A stretch of 24,067 nucleotides of DNA, taken from contig JAQUUD010000013.1 of assembly GCA_028694075.1 (NCBI GenBank), positions 1 to 24,067 on the forward strand. Reading direction: 5' to 3'. This document shows positions 15,382-24,067 of the stretch, piece after piece (positions within the stretch are counted from its first letter, which is position 1; each line of letters begins with the position of its first letter). The notes under the pieces were generated by a model. The model was not told the origin of the DNA. It saw only the letters and a program-made list of their open reading frames with translations, and made no database searches. The translations under genes and the position numbers were made by a program. Source of the DNA: Clostridia bacterium. GTDB lineage: Bacteria; Bacillota; Clostridia; Christensenellales; UBA1242.

Positions 15382-16479
15382 ATGGCAAAAACCAAACTTA
15401 AACCAAAAGAAACTTGGTGGCGTAAAGCCTTAAACTATTCAGGATATGCACTTATTCTTGCTGCTGTTTTATTTGTTATTTCTTTTCATACAAACCAAAA
15501 CAAAAACCAACTTTTTTCTTTGTTTGGTTATTCTATTGCTGTAATACAGAGCGGGAGTATGGTTGCCGGAGGATATGATATCGGTGAAAGGGTTTTAATT
15601 AGAAGTTGCAACTCAGATAATTTGAGAGTGGGAGATATTATTGTTTTTTATATGTATACCTCCACAGGAACCAGTACGAATTTAACTGATATAACAGATA
15701 CGCCTGATATCCAAACTGATGGCGATGAAAGTTCAAGTGTTGTTCAAGCAAGAAAACCATTAGCTGATATTAGAAATGAAGGAAAAGAATTGATTTTTCA
15801 TAGAATTAATAGGATTATGGTTGATGATTACGGCTTTAGATTTTTTGAAACACTGGGTGATAGTAATAATGGTCGTGTCGATGGTTTCATATATGAAAAG
15901 TATGTTGTTGGGCAAAATATTGCACTTTCCGAAACTGTAAGCAGTGTATTAAATTTCGCAACTGGCACAATGGGTATGTTTATTATTATTTTATTCCCAA
16001 TTGCAATTCTTGGACTTTTACAGGTTAAGGCTTTTACAGCGCAAATGTTCGGGGCAATGCTTGCTAACAAACTTATTCAAAGAAAAATACATTATAATGA
16101 TAAGGATTTAAAAGATGTTGATATTTCAGACTATCTATCTGATTATGAAAAATATTATGTATATGATGTAACCCCACAAAAAGAAAAAGAAGAAATTGTA
16201 AATCTTATTTGGGGCGACTTAGATGATAAAGAGATGGATATAAAGCAAAAAGTTTCAGCAACTTATTTGAAAAAATCCTTTACGCTGTATAAACAAGACA
16301 GAGATAAATTCTGGGATTATTGGATTGAAAAAGAAAAAAGAAATTTTTCACATAGAAAGTTGCAGATTTATAAAATACGTGCTGATTTGGTGCTTAAACA
16401 AGGTATGTCAGATGAAGAAGCTGAGATTAAGGCTGTAAAAATTTTTAAGGAGACAAACTCTAATGGAAATGGAAACTAA
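15382..16479 (+). CDS. ER-type (SipW-like) signal peptidase I with C-terminal extension, copy 2
   Basis: Paralogue of the preceding gene, 365 residues. N-terminal membrane helix about 19-38 after a basic start (TKLKPKETWWRK), catalytic Ser59 (QSGSMVAGG), GDIIVFY, His140 (IFHRINRI), Asp160 (TLGDSNNG), second membrane helix about 191-213, then a cytoplasmic C-terminal domain with LIWGDLDDKE and FWDYWIEKEK. The loop before the His is rich in Thr, Ser and Asp and differs from copy 1, which may change the substrate. ATG at 15382 with AGAGGA upstream; an upstream in-frame TTG at 15367 is less likely. Overlaps the GlmU-like gene by 17 nt. SipW in Bacillus processes biofilm fibre proteins; no such substrate gene is in the window. 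Confidence 0.85.
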   Translation: MAKTKLKPKETWWRKALNYSGYALILAAVLFVISFHTNQNKNQLFSLFGYSIAVIQSGSMVAGGYDIGERVLIRSCNSDNLRVGDIIVFYMYTSTGTSTNLTDITDTPDIQTDGDESSSVVQARKPLADIRNEGKELIFHRINRIMVDDYGFRFFETLGDSNNGRVDGFIYEKYVVGQNIALSETVSSVLNFATGTMGMFIIILFPIAILGLLQVKAFTAQMFGAMLANKLIQRKIHYNDKDLKDVDISDYLSDYEKYYVYDVTPQKEKEEIVNLIWGDLDDKEMDIKQKVSATYLKKSFTLYKQDRDKFWDYWIEKEKRNFSHRKLQIYKIRADLVLKQGMSDEEAEIKAVKIFKETNSNGNGN

Positions 16480-17251
16480 GGTTTTAGATAAGCAAGTTTT
16501 GTTAAAAGATGATGGCAGTGATGTTCTTGTTATCATTTTGCTTTTTAAAAATCCGAATTTTCCTGGAATTTTAAAGCCGTACGAATTGGATTTGTGCGGT
16601 AAAAGATGTTGGGAATGGGTTGAACTTGCTTGCTCCGGTTATAGCATTAAAACAATAACTTGCACTCCAGAAACTGATGTTTTAACATTAATAAAACCTT
16701 TATTGACAGACAAAAGATATACAATGGTTCTTTATTCAGATACACCGCTTTTAACAAAAAACACAATCGAAGAAATTTTAAGTTATGTAAGATCAAGGGA
16801 TATTAATATCTTAAATTTAATTAGGGGATATGTGTTTAACACTGATTATATAAGAAATGTTCAAGATATTAAGGGAAATTTAATTGAAAAATTTAATGAG
16901 AAAGATTTCATCAGCGCTTTTGATTTAAAGCAATTTGAATATATTGGACAAGTTATAAATCGCAGAATTTTGAATTATCATTTGACAAATGGCGTGATAA
17001 TCACTGATGTTGGGTCAACTTTTATTAATGCAGATGTGATTATTGAAAGCGGGTGTGTGCTAGAACCTAATAACATAATAAAAGGCAAGACATACATAGG
17101 AAAATCTTGTCATTTGGAAAGCGGGAACATAATTATTGACAGTTTTATAAGTGATAATTGTATTTTAAAAACATCATATATTTTTAACAGCAAAATTGAT
17201 AAAAATATAATTGTTGGACCTTTTGAAAAGGTGATAAACAAAGCAAATTAA
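16463..17251 (+). CDS. Shortened GlmU-like protein, probably not a normal GlmU enzyme
   Basis: A 262-residue protein with a nucleotidyltransferase-like N-terminal part (about 1-165, including LYSDTPLLTKNTIEEIL and NTDYI) and about six to seven turns of hexapeptide left-handed beta helix (NGVIITDVGSTFINADVIIE ... IVGPFEKVI). The order and wording follow GlmU, which makes UDP-GlcNAc. The N-terminal GxGxRM nucleotide loop is absent, replaced by LLFKNPNFPGILKPYEL. The chain ends at VGPF, before the acetyltransferase active site, and normal GlmU has about 450 residues. It may have lost catalysis or serve as a regulatory or scaffold protein. It precedes pth and mfd, the place where glmU sits in many Firmicutes. 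ATG with AAGGAG 10 nt upstream, inside the end of the signal peptidase gene. Confidence 0.7.
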   Translation: MEMETKVLDKQVLLKDDGSDVLVIILLFKNPNFPGILKPYELDLCGKRCWEWVELACSGYSIKTITCTPETDVLTLIKPLLTDKRYTMVLYSDTPLLTKNTIEEILSYVRSRDINILNLIRGYVFNTDYIRNVQDIKGNLIEKFNEKDFISAFDLKQFEYIGQVINRRILNYHLTNGVIITDVGSTFINADVIIESGCVLEPNNIIKGKTYIGKSCHLESGNIIIDSFISDNCILKTSYIFNSKIDKNIIVGPFEKVINKAN

Positions 17252-17406
17252 TGTTGCTAAATTTTTAATTAAAACAATTTTGATTGAATAGGGTTTGTGA
17301 TATATAAATTTAAAATGATTTTTGTTGTGAGAAAATTCTGATTACAAAAAAATTATAATTTGCAATCATATATTTAATAATGCATTCAAAATCATATGGA
17401 GAAAAT

Positions 17407-17964
17407 TTGGAAAATATATTTTTGATTGTTGGTCTGGGAAATCCGGATAAAAAATATTCTAACACATATCATAACATTGGGTTTATGACAGTTGATTTAT
17501 TATGTGAAAAAATTAATGCCAAGACCGAAAAAAAACAATGCTTTGCCGACGTAAAATCTTTTAAAAAAAATGATAAAAAAATAATTGTAGCCAAGCCACT
17601 CACTTATATGAATTTAAGTGGAAATTCGCTTATTGCATTTAAGAAAAAACATAAATTTTCCAACGATCAGATTTTGGTTATAGCCGATGATATTGACCTG
17701 CCCGTTGGAAAATTTAGGTTCAGGCAAAGCGGAAGTGGCGGGACGCATAACGGGCTTAAAAGCATTGTAAACGCAATAGGCAATGACTTTCAAAGAATTA
17801 GAATTGGCATTGGAAAGCCGGAAGATGAAACAATGCTTGCCGATTATGTATTAGATAAAATTCCAGAAAACAAAAAACAGGTTTTTTTAAGTGTTACTCA
17901 GCAAGTTGTTGAATTCATTTTAAAAAATATTTTAGCGAAAGATGAAAAAATCAGCAAAAATTAA
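17407..17964 (+). CDS. pth: Peptidyl-tRNA hydrolase
   Basis: Releases tRNA from peptidyl-tRNA that drops off the ribosome. Diagnostic segments are LIVGLGNP, YHNIGF with catalytic His22, KPLTYMNLSG, ADDIDLPVGKFRFR with the active-site Asp, and GSGGTHNGLKSI. Length of about 185 residues is normal. I start at TTG 17407 (MENIFLIVGLGNP), which has GGAG 5 nt upstream and puts the first strand where the family has it. The ATG at 17380 would add nine residues and has no ribosome binding site. Located between the GlmU-like gene and mfd, in the usual Firmicutes order (the B. subtilis orthologue is spoVC). Confidence 0.95.
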   Translation: MENIFLIVGLGNPDKKYSNTYHNIGFMTVDLLCEKINAKTEKKQCFADVKSFKKNDKKIIVAKPLTYMNLSGNSLIAFKKKHKFSNDQILVIADDIDLPVGKFRFRQSGSGGTHNGLKSIVNAIGNDFQRIRIGIGKPEDETMLADYVLDKIPENKKQVFLSVTQQVVEFILKNILAKDEKISKN

Positions 17965-18125
17965 CTGCGAAATTAGTGGTGGTAATAAAATTAATTCAGC
18001 AAAAATAACAACATAAAACAGCAAAAAAGTTATGGAACAAGAGATATAAAAAATGGGGAAATTGTTAACCGGTAGGTAAGAGAAAAAACCAGCGGGGACA
18101 AATTTTTAATCTGATATGGGGAGTA

Positions 18126-21100
18126 ATGATTGATTTTTATAAAGTCTTAAATAACAAATCACTTGGGAATTATAAAAATAATTTGCAAAAAGGTTGTCGG
18201 CAAGTTTTATCCGGCTTGTCGCCCGATGTTAAAGGGCTTTTTTTGGCATTCGCTGGGAAAGGCTCTGTTTTTGTTGTTAAAGACATTGTAAGCGCTGGGA
18301 AAATAGCCGAACAGGCTTCTGCACTTGGTCTTAAATGCAGTTTTATTTTGAATGGTTATGAAGACAGTTTGGGGCTTGTTGATCACTTTGCAATGAGTGA
18401 ATTTTTATCCGCACTATATGATTTTGCAACAGGTGAAATTGATGTTTTATTAGTCAGTGTTGAAGCATTGTTCCAAAAATCACCAACTAAGCAAGATTTA
18501 TTAGATAATGTTTTAAATTTAAAAAAAGATAATTCATATAATTTTAAGCAACTTGTGCAATCGCTGATACAAATGGGATATAATCGGGTTGAATTTGCTT
18601 CAAGGCAAGGGCAGTTTTCATTAAAGGGTGATATCTTAGAGATTTTTGCTATAAATCATAAAAATTTGATAAGACTAGAATTTTTTGATGAGCAAATTGA
18701 AAGAATATCTATTGTTACAGTTGAAGAAAAAACTTTTATTAAAGAAGTTAAAAGTATAAAAGTGTTATCAGTCAATCAGCCACAAAGTGATTTTAATTTG
18801 CTGAGTTTTGCTGATAATGTTTTTTTTGATGAGCCGAAGTTCTTGGAAGATGAGAAAAATAATCATATCAAAAGTTTTGTGAACATAAACGAATCAAAAA
18901 GTGCGAACAGTTATAATTATGTTGATGAAAATTTGATTTTTAATTGCAAAGCGAAAAATCAAATTGCATTTGTAAATATTGGGGGAGAAAGTTTTTTCTC
19001 TGGGCAAACGGAAATTGATTTTAAGTTATTTGGTATAAAAAATTATTTTTATGATTTAAAAGAGTTGATAAAAGATATTAATTTTTTTACTGACAACGGA
19101 ATTAGTATTTTTTTATTTTGTGGCAGTGAAGCGAAAAAACAAAATTTGGATAAATTTTTAACAGAAAATTATATTTTCTCTGAAGATTTAAAAAATGAGT
19201 TTAAATTAATTCCTCAATCTAATGCGGAGGAGGATAAACGGTTCATTATTTCAGAAAAAAACAAATGGAAAAATGAAACCGTAGTTGCTAAGACGGCGGG
19301 CGCTCTTTTTGTCCCTGATAAAATTACGGCATTTGCGCCCGCCCCTGTGCTTTCCACAAATGTTCAAGCAATCAATCAAAAAGGGAAAATTTACACGCTT
19401 ACTGAAAAACTTCCATTTTCAATTGCTTTTGTAAATGCAGATGCAATTTTAATTGGCACATATAACCTGTTTGTTAAAGACAAAAAAGAAATTCGTTCAA
19501 AGAAAAAATCAATTTATGCTCCAAAAGCCGGCGAGTTTGTTGTGCATAACACTCATGGCGTGGGCAAATGTATTGGTGCAAAAAAATTAAAACTGACCGA
19601 ATATGAAAAGGACTATTTCATCATCGAATATGCAAGCGGAGACAAATTTTATTTGCCCAGTGAGCAGGCTGATGACATAACGCCTTTTTATGGAAGTGAT
19701 GACCCTGAACTTAATAAACTTGGTAGTTCTGATTTTGAAAACATAAAAAACAAGGTTTATAAGAATGTTAAAAAATTGGCGTTTTCTCTTTTGGAACTTT
19801 ATTCAAAAAGAGAAAACAGTAAAGGTTTCATTTACAACAAAGATGATTATCTTATGGAAATGTTTGAAAATGCTTTTCAATATGAAGAAACTCCGGATCA
19901 GGCATCGGCAATTACAGATGTGAAAAATGATATGGAAAGCCCTCGTATTATGGACCGCCTCATTTGTGGAGATGCCGGCTACGGTAAAACCGAAGTTGCG
20001 TTAAGGGCGGTTTATAAAGCGGTTTTAAGTGGAAGACAAGTTGCCTTTTTATGTCCAACAACAATTCTTGCCGAACAACATTATCAAACTTGCCAAAAAA
20101 GATTTAGCGGTTTTATGGTTAAGGTTGCAAAACTGACCAGACTTGTCAAGCCAAAAGAGTGTAGCAACATATTACACAGTCTTGAAAACGGAGAAATTGA
20201 TATTGTTTGCGGAACACATAAACTGCTCGGAAAAAATGTTAAGTTTAAAAATCTTGGGCTTTTAGTTTTAGACGAAGAACAGCGTTTCGGCGTTGAACAT
20301 AAGGAAACAATTAAGAATTTAAAAGTGGATATTGATGTTCTCACACTCAGCGCCACGCCAATTCCACGCACACTGCATATGTCGCTCTCTGGAATAAGGG
20401 ACATCAGCATTATTGAAACTCCGCCACAGGAAAGAATGCCCGTTCAAACCTTTGTAACTGAATTTAATGAAAATCTTATAATTAATGCATGCAAGCAGGA
20501 ACTTGCAAGGGGCGGGCAAGTTCTAATCCTTTTCAATCGTGTTGAACACATTTATAAATTTGCTGGTTATGTTGAAAACTTGTTGCCTGAGATAAAAATC
20601 GGAGTTGCACACGGGCAACTTTCGCAAAAATTGCTTGAAGATGCAATTTTGAAATTATATAACAGAGAATATCAAGTTTTAATTGCAACAACACTCATTG
20701 AAAACGGGATTGACTTGCCGAATGCAAACACCCTTATTGTAATTGATTCCGACAGGCTGGGACTCGCGCAACTTTATCAACTCAGGGGGCGAATTGGCAG
20801 AAGTAATAAACCGGCTTACGCTTACTTCACATATCAAGGAGACAAAATTTTAACTGAAAAGGCTTATCAAAGGCTTGATGCAATCGTGGAATTCACTCAG
20901 TCTGGAAGTGGCTTGAAAATTGCAATGCGTGATTTAGATATTCGTGGTGTTGGGAATGTGCTCGGAAAAGAGCAACACGGCTCCATGGAAAAGGTTGGGT
21001 ATTATTTATATTGCAGGCTTTTAGAAAATGCGTTAAAAGAAATAAAAGGCGAGAAATTAGAGTTTAAGAAGGAAATCAAACTTGATATAAACTTAAACGC

Positions 21101-21497
21101 TTATATCTCAGAAGAATATATTGAAAGCGAAACGGATAGAATTAAAAAGTATTCTCAAATCAGTGGGCTTGATTCAATGCAAGAACTAGAAAGTTTGAAA
21201 AGCGATATACAAAAAACTTATGGCACTGTGCCTGCGGAACTGGAAAACCTTATGCTGATTGCACTTATGAAAAATCTTGCTGTAAAAGAAAACATACAAA
21301 GAGTTTTAATAACTCAAAAATTATGCCGACTTTTCGTTTACAAATCAGAAGAAATTATCTCAGAAAAGTTGTCTGAAAAATTGAAAAACAATTCATATGT
21401 ATCCTTGATTTTTGAAAAACAACCAATTCTATCTTTTAACAACGAAACTGAGAAAATTAAGAAAAAATTAACCGATGTAATAAATTTTTTGATTTGA
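18126..21497 (+). CDS. mfd: Transcription-repair coupling factor Mfd
   Basis: DNA translocase that removes RNA polymerase stalled at damage and recruits UvrA. The 1,123-residue protein has all modules in order: UvrB-like region with RQGQFSLKGDILEIF (about 159-173), the RNA-polymerase-binding domain starting at GEFVVHNTHGVGKCIGA, the helicase with Walker A GDAGYGKT at 615-622 and DEEQ at 716-719, LSATPIPRTLHMSLSGIRDIS, LYQLRGRIGRS, the TRG-motif region (AMRDLDIRGVGNVLG), and the C-terminal domain. The Walker A has Ala where GDVGYGKT is usual. ATG at 18126; GGGGAG ends only 2 nt before it, a tight spacing, so initiation may be modest. It follows pth by 161 nt. Confidence 0.97.
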   Translation: MIDFYKVLNNKSLGNYKNNLQKGCRQVLSGLSPDVKGLFLAFAGKGSVFVVKDIVSAGKIAEQASALGLKCSFILNGYEDSLGLVDHFAMSEFLSALYDFATGEIDVLLVSVEALFQKSPTKQDLLDNVLNLKKDNSYNFKQLVQSLIQMGYNRVEFASRQGQFSLKGDILEIFAINHKNLIRLEFFDEQIERISIVTVEEKTFIKEVKSIKVLSVNQPQSDFNLLSFADNVFFDEPKFLEDEKNNHIKSFVNINESKSANSYNYVDENLIFNCKAKNQIAFVNIGGESFFSGQTEIDFKLFGIKNYFYDLKELIKDINFFTDNGISIFLFCGSEAKKQNLDKFLTENYIFSEDLKNEFKLIPQSNAEEDKRFIISEKNKWKNETVVAKTAGALFVPDKITAFAPAPVLSTNVQAINQKGKIYTLTEKLPFSIAFVNADAILIGTYNLFVKDKKEIRSKKKSIYAPKAGEFVVHNTHGVGKCIGAKKLKLTEYEKDYFIIEYASGDKFYLPSEQADDITPFYGSDDPELNKLGSSDFENIKNKVYKNVKKLAFSLLELYSKRENSKGFIYNKDDYLMEMFENAFQYEETPDQASAITDVKNDMESPRIMDRLICGDAGYGKTEVALRAVYKAVLSGRQVAFLCPTTILAEQHYQTCQKRFSGFMVKVAKLTRLVKPKECSNILHSLENGEIDIVCGTHKLLGKNVKFKNLGLLVLDEEQRFGVEHKETIKNLKVDIDVLTLSATPIPRTLHMSLSGIRDISIIETPPQERMPVQTFVTEFNENLIINACKQELARGGQVLILFNRVEHIYKFAGYVENLLPEIKIGVAHGQLSQKLLEDAILKLYNREYQVLIATTLIENGIDLPNANTLIVIDSDRLGLAQLYQLRGRIGRSNKPAYAYFTYQGDKILTEKAYQRLDAIVEFTQSGSGLKIAMRDLDIRGVGNVLGKEQHGSMEKVGYYLYCRLLENALKEIKGEKLEFKKEIKLDINLNAYISEEYIESETDRIKKYSQISGLDSMQELESLKSDIQKTYGTVPAELENLMLIALMKNLAVKENIQRVLITQKLCRLFVYKSEEIISEKLSEKLKNNSYVSLIFEKQPILSFNNETEKIKKKLTDVINFLI

Positions 21498-21591
21498 TAA
21501 AAAATAATGTAAGATAAGGCTTATTTTTTGGAAGTATAATCATTGAAAGACATAAAAAATATTATAAAAAAGTTATAATTTTAAAAAAAGG

Positions 21592-21620
21592 TTGCTTTTT
21601 TAAAGCGTTTAATTTATAAT
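21592..21620 (+). promoter_or_regulatory. Predicted promoter of the PrsA-like gene
   Basis: TTGCTT (21592-21597), 17 bp, perfect TATAAT (21615-21620). Leader of about 120 nt to the ATG at 21746, with no structure that I can recognise. The 248-nt gap after mfd holds nothing else convincing. Confidence 0.55.
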
Positions 21621-21745
21621 TAAATTTGCTTTAGATATTTTTTACTTAATTAAACAAATTGAGGGAAATCAAGTTTTTAAAGTTATATTAAATGTAAATA
21701 ATTAAAAGATAGATGATTTTTTAATTTTAAATTTTAGGAGCTTAC

Positions 21746-23422
21746 ATGTTTAAAAAAATAGCACTTTTACTGGCTTTTATTCTTTGCTTAATAGTACCGC
21801 TTAGCGGTTGCAGTTTGTTTTCATTGGATAATTACACTTATTTGAATCAAGTGGTTGCAACAATAAATTATTCAAATAGCGAATCAATTTCAATAACAAA
21901 AAAGGAATTAATTGAAGCGTATAACAATTATCAATCAACATTGGAAGAAAGTGGTTATACTGGTCAAACGGCGATAGACAAATTGATTCAACTTTTAATT
22001 AACAAAGAAGTTATTTTAAAAGAAACCGAAAGGCTGATTGATGAAGAAGAAATAACTGTAACAAACAAAAACTTAAATGAAATATGGAATGAAACTTATA
22101 AGGCGCTTATCAGTAATATTGCGCAGTTTGAAAGCGAGATAATTGAGGCTTGGAAACTTCCAATTCCGAGTGAACTTAGCGAAGATGAAACAGATGAAAA
22201 TGTTTATTATCAGGCTTATGAAAAACAAGCAGAAGTGGTCAAAGTCACAAATCCAGATAGTTCTGTTCAGTGGAAAATCCAGTCGCTTGATAGTGAAGAA
22301 AGTGTAAACGAAGATTTGATTTATGAGGTGGGGGAAGAAACATCTTCGCTTCACACTGCAGTTAATAACAGAATGAACGGTTCGAATGTTTTAGAAGAGG
22401 CGTTAAAAAGATATATCAAACTGCTTAAAGACAACGAAAACGGTTTAAACCTTTCAATTGATGATGACAGCGTTTTTGAAAGAGAAATTGAAAGAATTTA
22501 TGATAATGTAAAACAAAATCTTTATGTAAGTTTATATTCTGATTATTTCGAAGTTAAAAACGGATATTCAATTGTATCAGTTAATCAGGTTTTAGATTAT
22601 CTTTCGGCACATATGCTTGCAAGTTTTACTGAGTATTCAGTTGATTATAGCGCATATGAAAGTGATATATTATCAGCCCGTGAAAATTGCTGGTATGTTA
22701 TGGACGATGATTATTTTTATGTTTCGCATATATTGGTGTCATTTACCGATGAGCAAAAAGCAGATTTGACAGAATTGGAAGAACTTCGAAGCTCAGGTCA
22801 AATAACTAGCGGTGATTATGAAATAGCCAAACAAAGAGTAGCAGATACCACAGTGGTGCAAGATTATGGCGAAAACACAAGTATGAATCCAAATGACCTT
22901 TTAAATTTATTAAAAACTCAGTTAAATGGGAAAGATGAAGCCGGCAAGACGCAAGTTCTTAACGAATTCATATATAAATATAGTGGCGACGGCGGAAACA
23001 AAAATCAAATTTATGAATATGTCGTTGGCGAAAATAACTCGCAAATGGTGGACGAGTTTAACGAAGCCGCAAGAGCATTATATGATAACGGCGACGGACA
23101 CTTCGGCGACCTTTCTGAATGTGTTGTAACAGAATACGGCGTTCATATCTTGTGTTATATGTCACGTGTAACAAATGCTTTCACAATTCAAGATTCTAGC
23201 AATTTTAGCCTAATATCAAGTAACACCGCACAAATGGAAGAAACAATTGCAACACTTACAACAACAAAATTAAGCCCGCTCTATGAAAGAACACTTTTTG
23301 ATTATATCTATGAAAAATTAGTAGAAGACAAATTCTCACAATTTGAAAGTATGAACATCGCAATCCTAAAACAAAACCTAGACATAAAAATTTACACCGG
23401 CAACTATGCAGATTTGTTTTAG
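21746..23422 (+). CDS. prsA: PrsA/SurA-like peptidyl-prolyl isomerase lipoprotein
   Basis: Surface lipoprotein that would help fold exported proteins. The signal peptide ends in a lipobox (LSGC, lipidated Cys22). A SurA-like N-terminal helical region begins about residue 30 (NQVVATINYSNSESISITKKELIEAY, QLLINKEVIL). The parvulin-type domain spans about 324-475, from VSHILVSF to GDLSECVVTEYGVHIL. It contains an insertion (ELEELRSSGQITSGDYEIAKQ and beyond), so it is longer than the usual 90-100 residues. At 558 residues the protein is larger than Bacillus PrsA (about 290). AGGAG 6 nt before the ATG, own promoter. Following mfd is common in Clostridia. Isomerase activity is not certain: the cysteine and other parvulin active-site positions cannot be placed with confidence. 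Confidence 0.85.
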   Translation: MFKKIALLLAFILCLIVPLSGCSLFSLDNYTYLNQVVATINYSNSESISITKKELIEAYNNYQSTLEESGYTGQTAIDKLIQLLINKEVILKETERLIDEEEITVTNKNLNEIWNETYKALISNIAQFESEIIEAWKLPIPSELSEDETDENVYYQAYEKQAEVVKVTNPDSSVQWKIQSLDSEESVNEDLIYEVGEETSSLHTAVNNRMNGSNVLEEALKRYIKLLKDNENGLNLSIDDDSVFEREIERIYDNVKQNLYVSLYSDYFEVKNGYSIVSVNQVLDYLSAHMLASFTEYSVDYSAYESDILSARENCWYVMDDDYFYVSHILVSFTDEQKADLTELEELRSSGQITSGDYEIAKQRVADTTVVQDYGENTSMNPNDLLNLLKTQLNGKDEAGKTQVLNEFIYKYSGDGGNKNQIYEYVVGENNSQMVDEFNEAARALYDNGDGHFGDLSECVVTEYGVHILCYMSRVTNAFTIQDSSNFSLISSNTAQMEETIATLTTTKLSPLYERTLFDYIYEKLVEDKFSQFESMNIAILKQNLDIKIYTGNYADLF

Positions 23423-23706
23423 CCAATAAATGATTAATTAATATCGGTAATTAAGGTGACTTATTTTAAATAATGAATATTTATTAAATTTCAGCGAATA
23501 AAATGCTGAAATAGTTATAGGTTATTTCAAACCAAGTTTTTTGTTTTACTTTGATACTAAAGAAATTCAACAATAAACGGACTTGATTTGATTTAAATAA
23601 GAATAGAACTAAATTAAAATAAGACAAAAATGCAACAAACCAAAATTAACTGAAATAAACTGAAATAAAAATAAAATTTAATTAAAACTTAAAAGAACTA
23701 AATAAA
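23423..23706. other. Noncoding interval after the PrsA-like gene
   Basis: About 280 AT-rich bases with no supported gene. One feature is a small inverted repeat (TTTCAGC / GCTGAAA at about 23490-23512) without a T-run. The end is rich in A-runs and short repeats of the type AACTGAAATAA. Confidence 0.5.
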
Positions 23707-23738
23707 CAAAAGCCCGACATCATTGGGCTTTTGTTTTT
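23707..23738 (+). terminator. Intrinsic terminator for the PrsA-like gene
   Basis: CAAAAGCCC / GGGCTTTTG perfect 9-bp stem (23707-23715 with 23725-23733), 9-nt loop, then five Ts. It lies 285 nt beyond the stop, giving a long 3' UTR. Confidence 0.8.
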
Positions 23739-23786
23739 CTAAAACTTTTTGTGGCTTAAGACCGCTTTCGATTGTTGAATATCGCT

Positions 23787-24067
23787 CGTTTAACTGTTGG
23801 CTTGTCCGTTTAACTGTTGGCTTGTCCGTTTGACTGTGGACTTGCCCGTTTGACTGTTGGTTTGCTCGTTTGACTTGTTGACCGCTCGCCCTGCTTCGCC
23901 CGTTCGCTTTGTCCGTTGGACTGTCATTTTGTCCGTTAGTCCGCACGCGTCGCTCCATTTTTGCTAACGCAAAGCTAAAGCAACACTGTGCTCGGTCGAT
24001 TTGTTCGTTTGACTGTTGTTAGGTCCGTTTGACTTTGTTGATTTGTCCGTTTGACCAGTTGATTTGC
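23787..24067. repeat. Degenerate 20-bp minisatellite, GC-richer than its surroundings
   Basis: Five adjacent 20-bp units from 23787 to 23886 (CGTTTAACTGTTGGCTTGTC and variants with GAC for AAC). After an interruption of diverged copies and unrelated sequence, further units lie at 24006-24025, 24026-24047 and 24048-24067, running into the window end. The period is not a multiple of three, so the open frame across it is not coding. No gene is seen in 23739-24067. Confidence 0.85.

Noticed and set aside
17354..17359. TATAAT upstream of pth as a promoter
   Set aside because: No -35 at an acceptable distance; the nearest TTGTGA is 23 bp away. It may be chance in AT-rich DNA.
23698..23958. 86-residue open frame over the minisatellite
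   Set aside because: The 20-bp period is not a multiple of three, the composition is unlike a normal protein, and it would read through the PrsA terminator.
23787..24067. Second CRISPR array
   Set aside because: The 20-bp units are directly adjacent, without unique spacers, and they diverge steadily.

Overview
The window is AT-rich throughout and suggests a spore-forming, low-GC Gram-positive bacterium of the Clostridia type. The evidence is a pair of small CotF-like coat proteins, a collagen-like surface protein, strong AAGGAG-type ribosome binding sites, zinc-type ribosomal protein L31, a PrsA-like lipoprotein, and the order glmU-like / pth / mfd / prsA, which resembles the glmU-pth-mfd neighbourhood of Firmicutes. 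I cannot name the species.

Left part (1-9,700, minus strand). This is a complete type I-C CRISPR-Cas locus. One operon runs cas3'' (HD nuclease), cas3' (helicase), cas5c, cas8c, cas7c, cas4, cas1, cas2, followed by an AT-rich leader with its own promoter and an array of 10 identical 33-bp repeats and 9 spacers. Most genes overlap or abut, and two start with TTG. Two points stand out. Cas3 is split into separate HD and helicase genes, whereas type I-C usually has one fused protein. An in-frame ATG with a Shine-Dalgarno sequence inside cas8c would give a 132-residue C-terminal product, as expected for the small subunit Cas11c. Beyond the array lie a GC-rich branched inverted-repeat element ending in a U-tract (474-581) and a collagen-like gene whose frame is broken near the window edge.

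Middle (9,700-14,000). cysS is followed by a two-gene CotF-like coat operon. Next come a stretch without a convincing gene, ending in a 17-bp palindromic terminator shared with the convergent rpmE gene, then an HD-domain phosphohydrolase and a small membrane protein of unknown function.

Right part (14,100-23,740, plus strand). Two tandem ER-type (SipW-like) signal peptidases share an extra cytoplasmic C-terminal domain. The second overlaps a shortened GlmU-like protein that seems to lack both GlmU active sites. Then come pth, mfd and a PrsA/SurA-like parvulin lipoprotein with its own promoter and a strong distal terminator. The window ends in a degenerate 20-bp minisatellite richer in GC than its surroundings.

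How the genes work together. Cas4-Cas1-Cas2 would acquire spacers. Cas5c would cut the repeat hairpin in the pre-crRNA. Cas5c, Cas7, Cas8c and Cas11c would form the surveillance complex, and Cas3' plus Cas3'' would unwind and degrade the target. All recognised catalytic residues are present, so the system looks intact. The rest is mostly housekeeping (translation, transcription-coupled repair, protein export and folding) with some sporulation genes. The best candidates for something not routinely described are the split Cas3, the branched element at the array end, the tandem signal peptidases with their shared C-terminal domain, and the degenerate GlmU-like protein.
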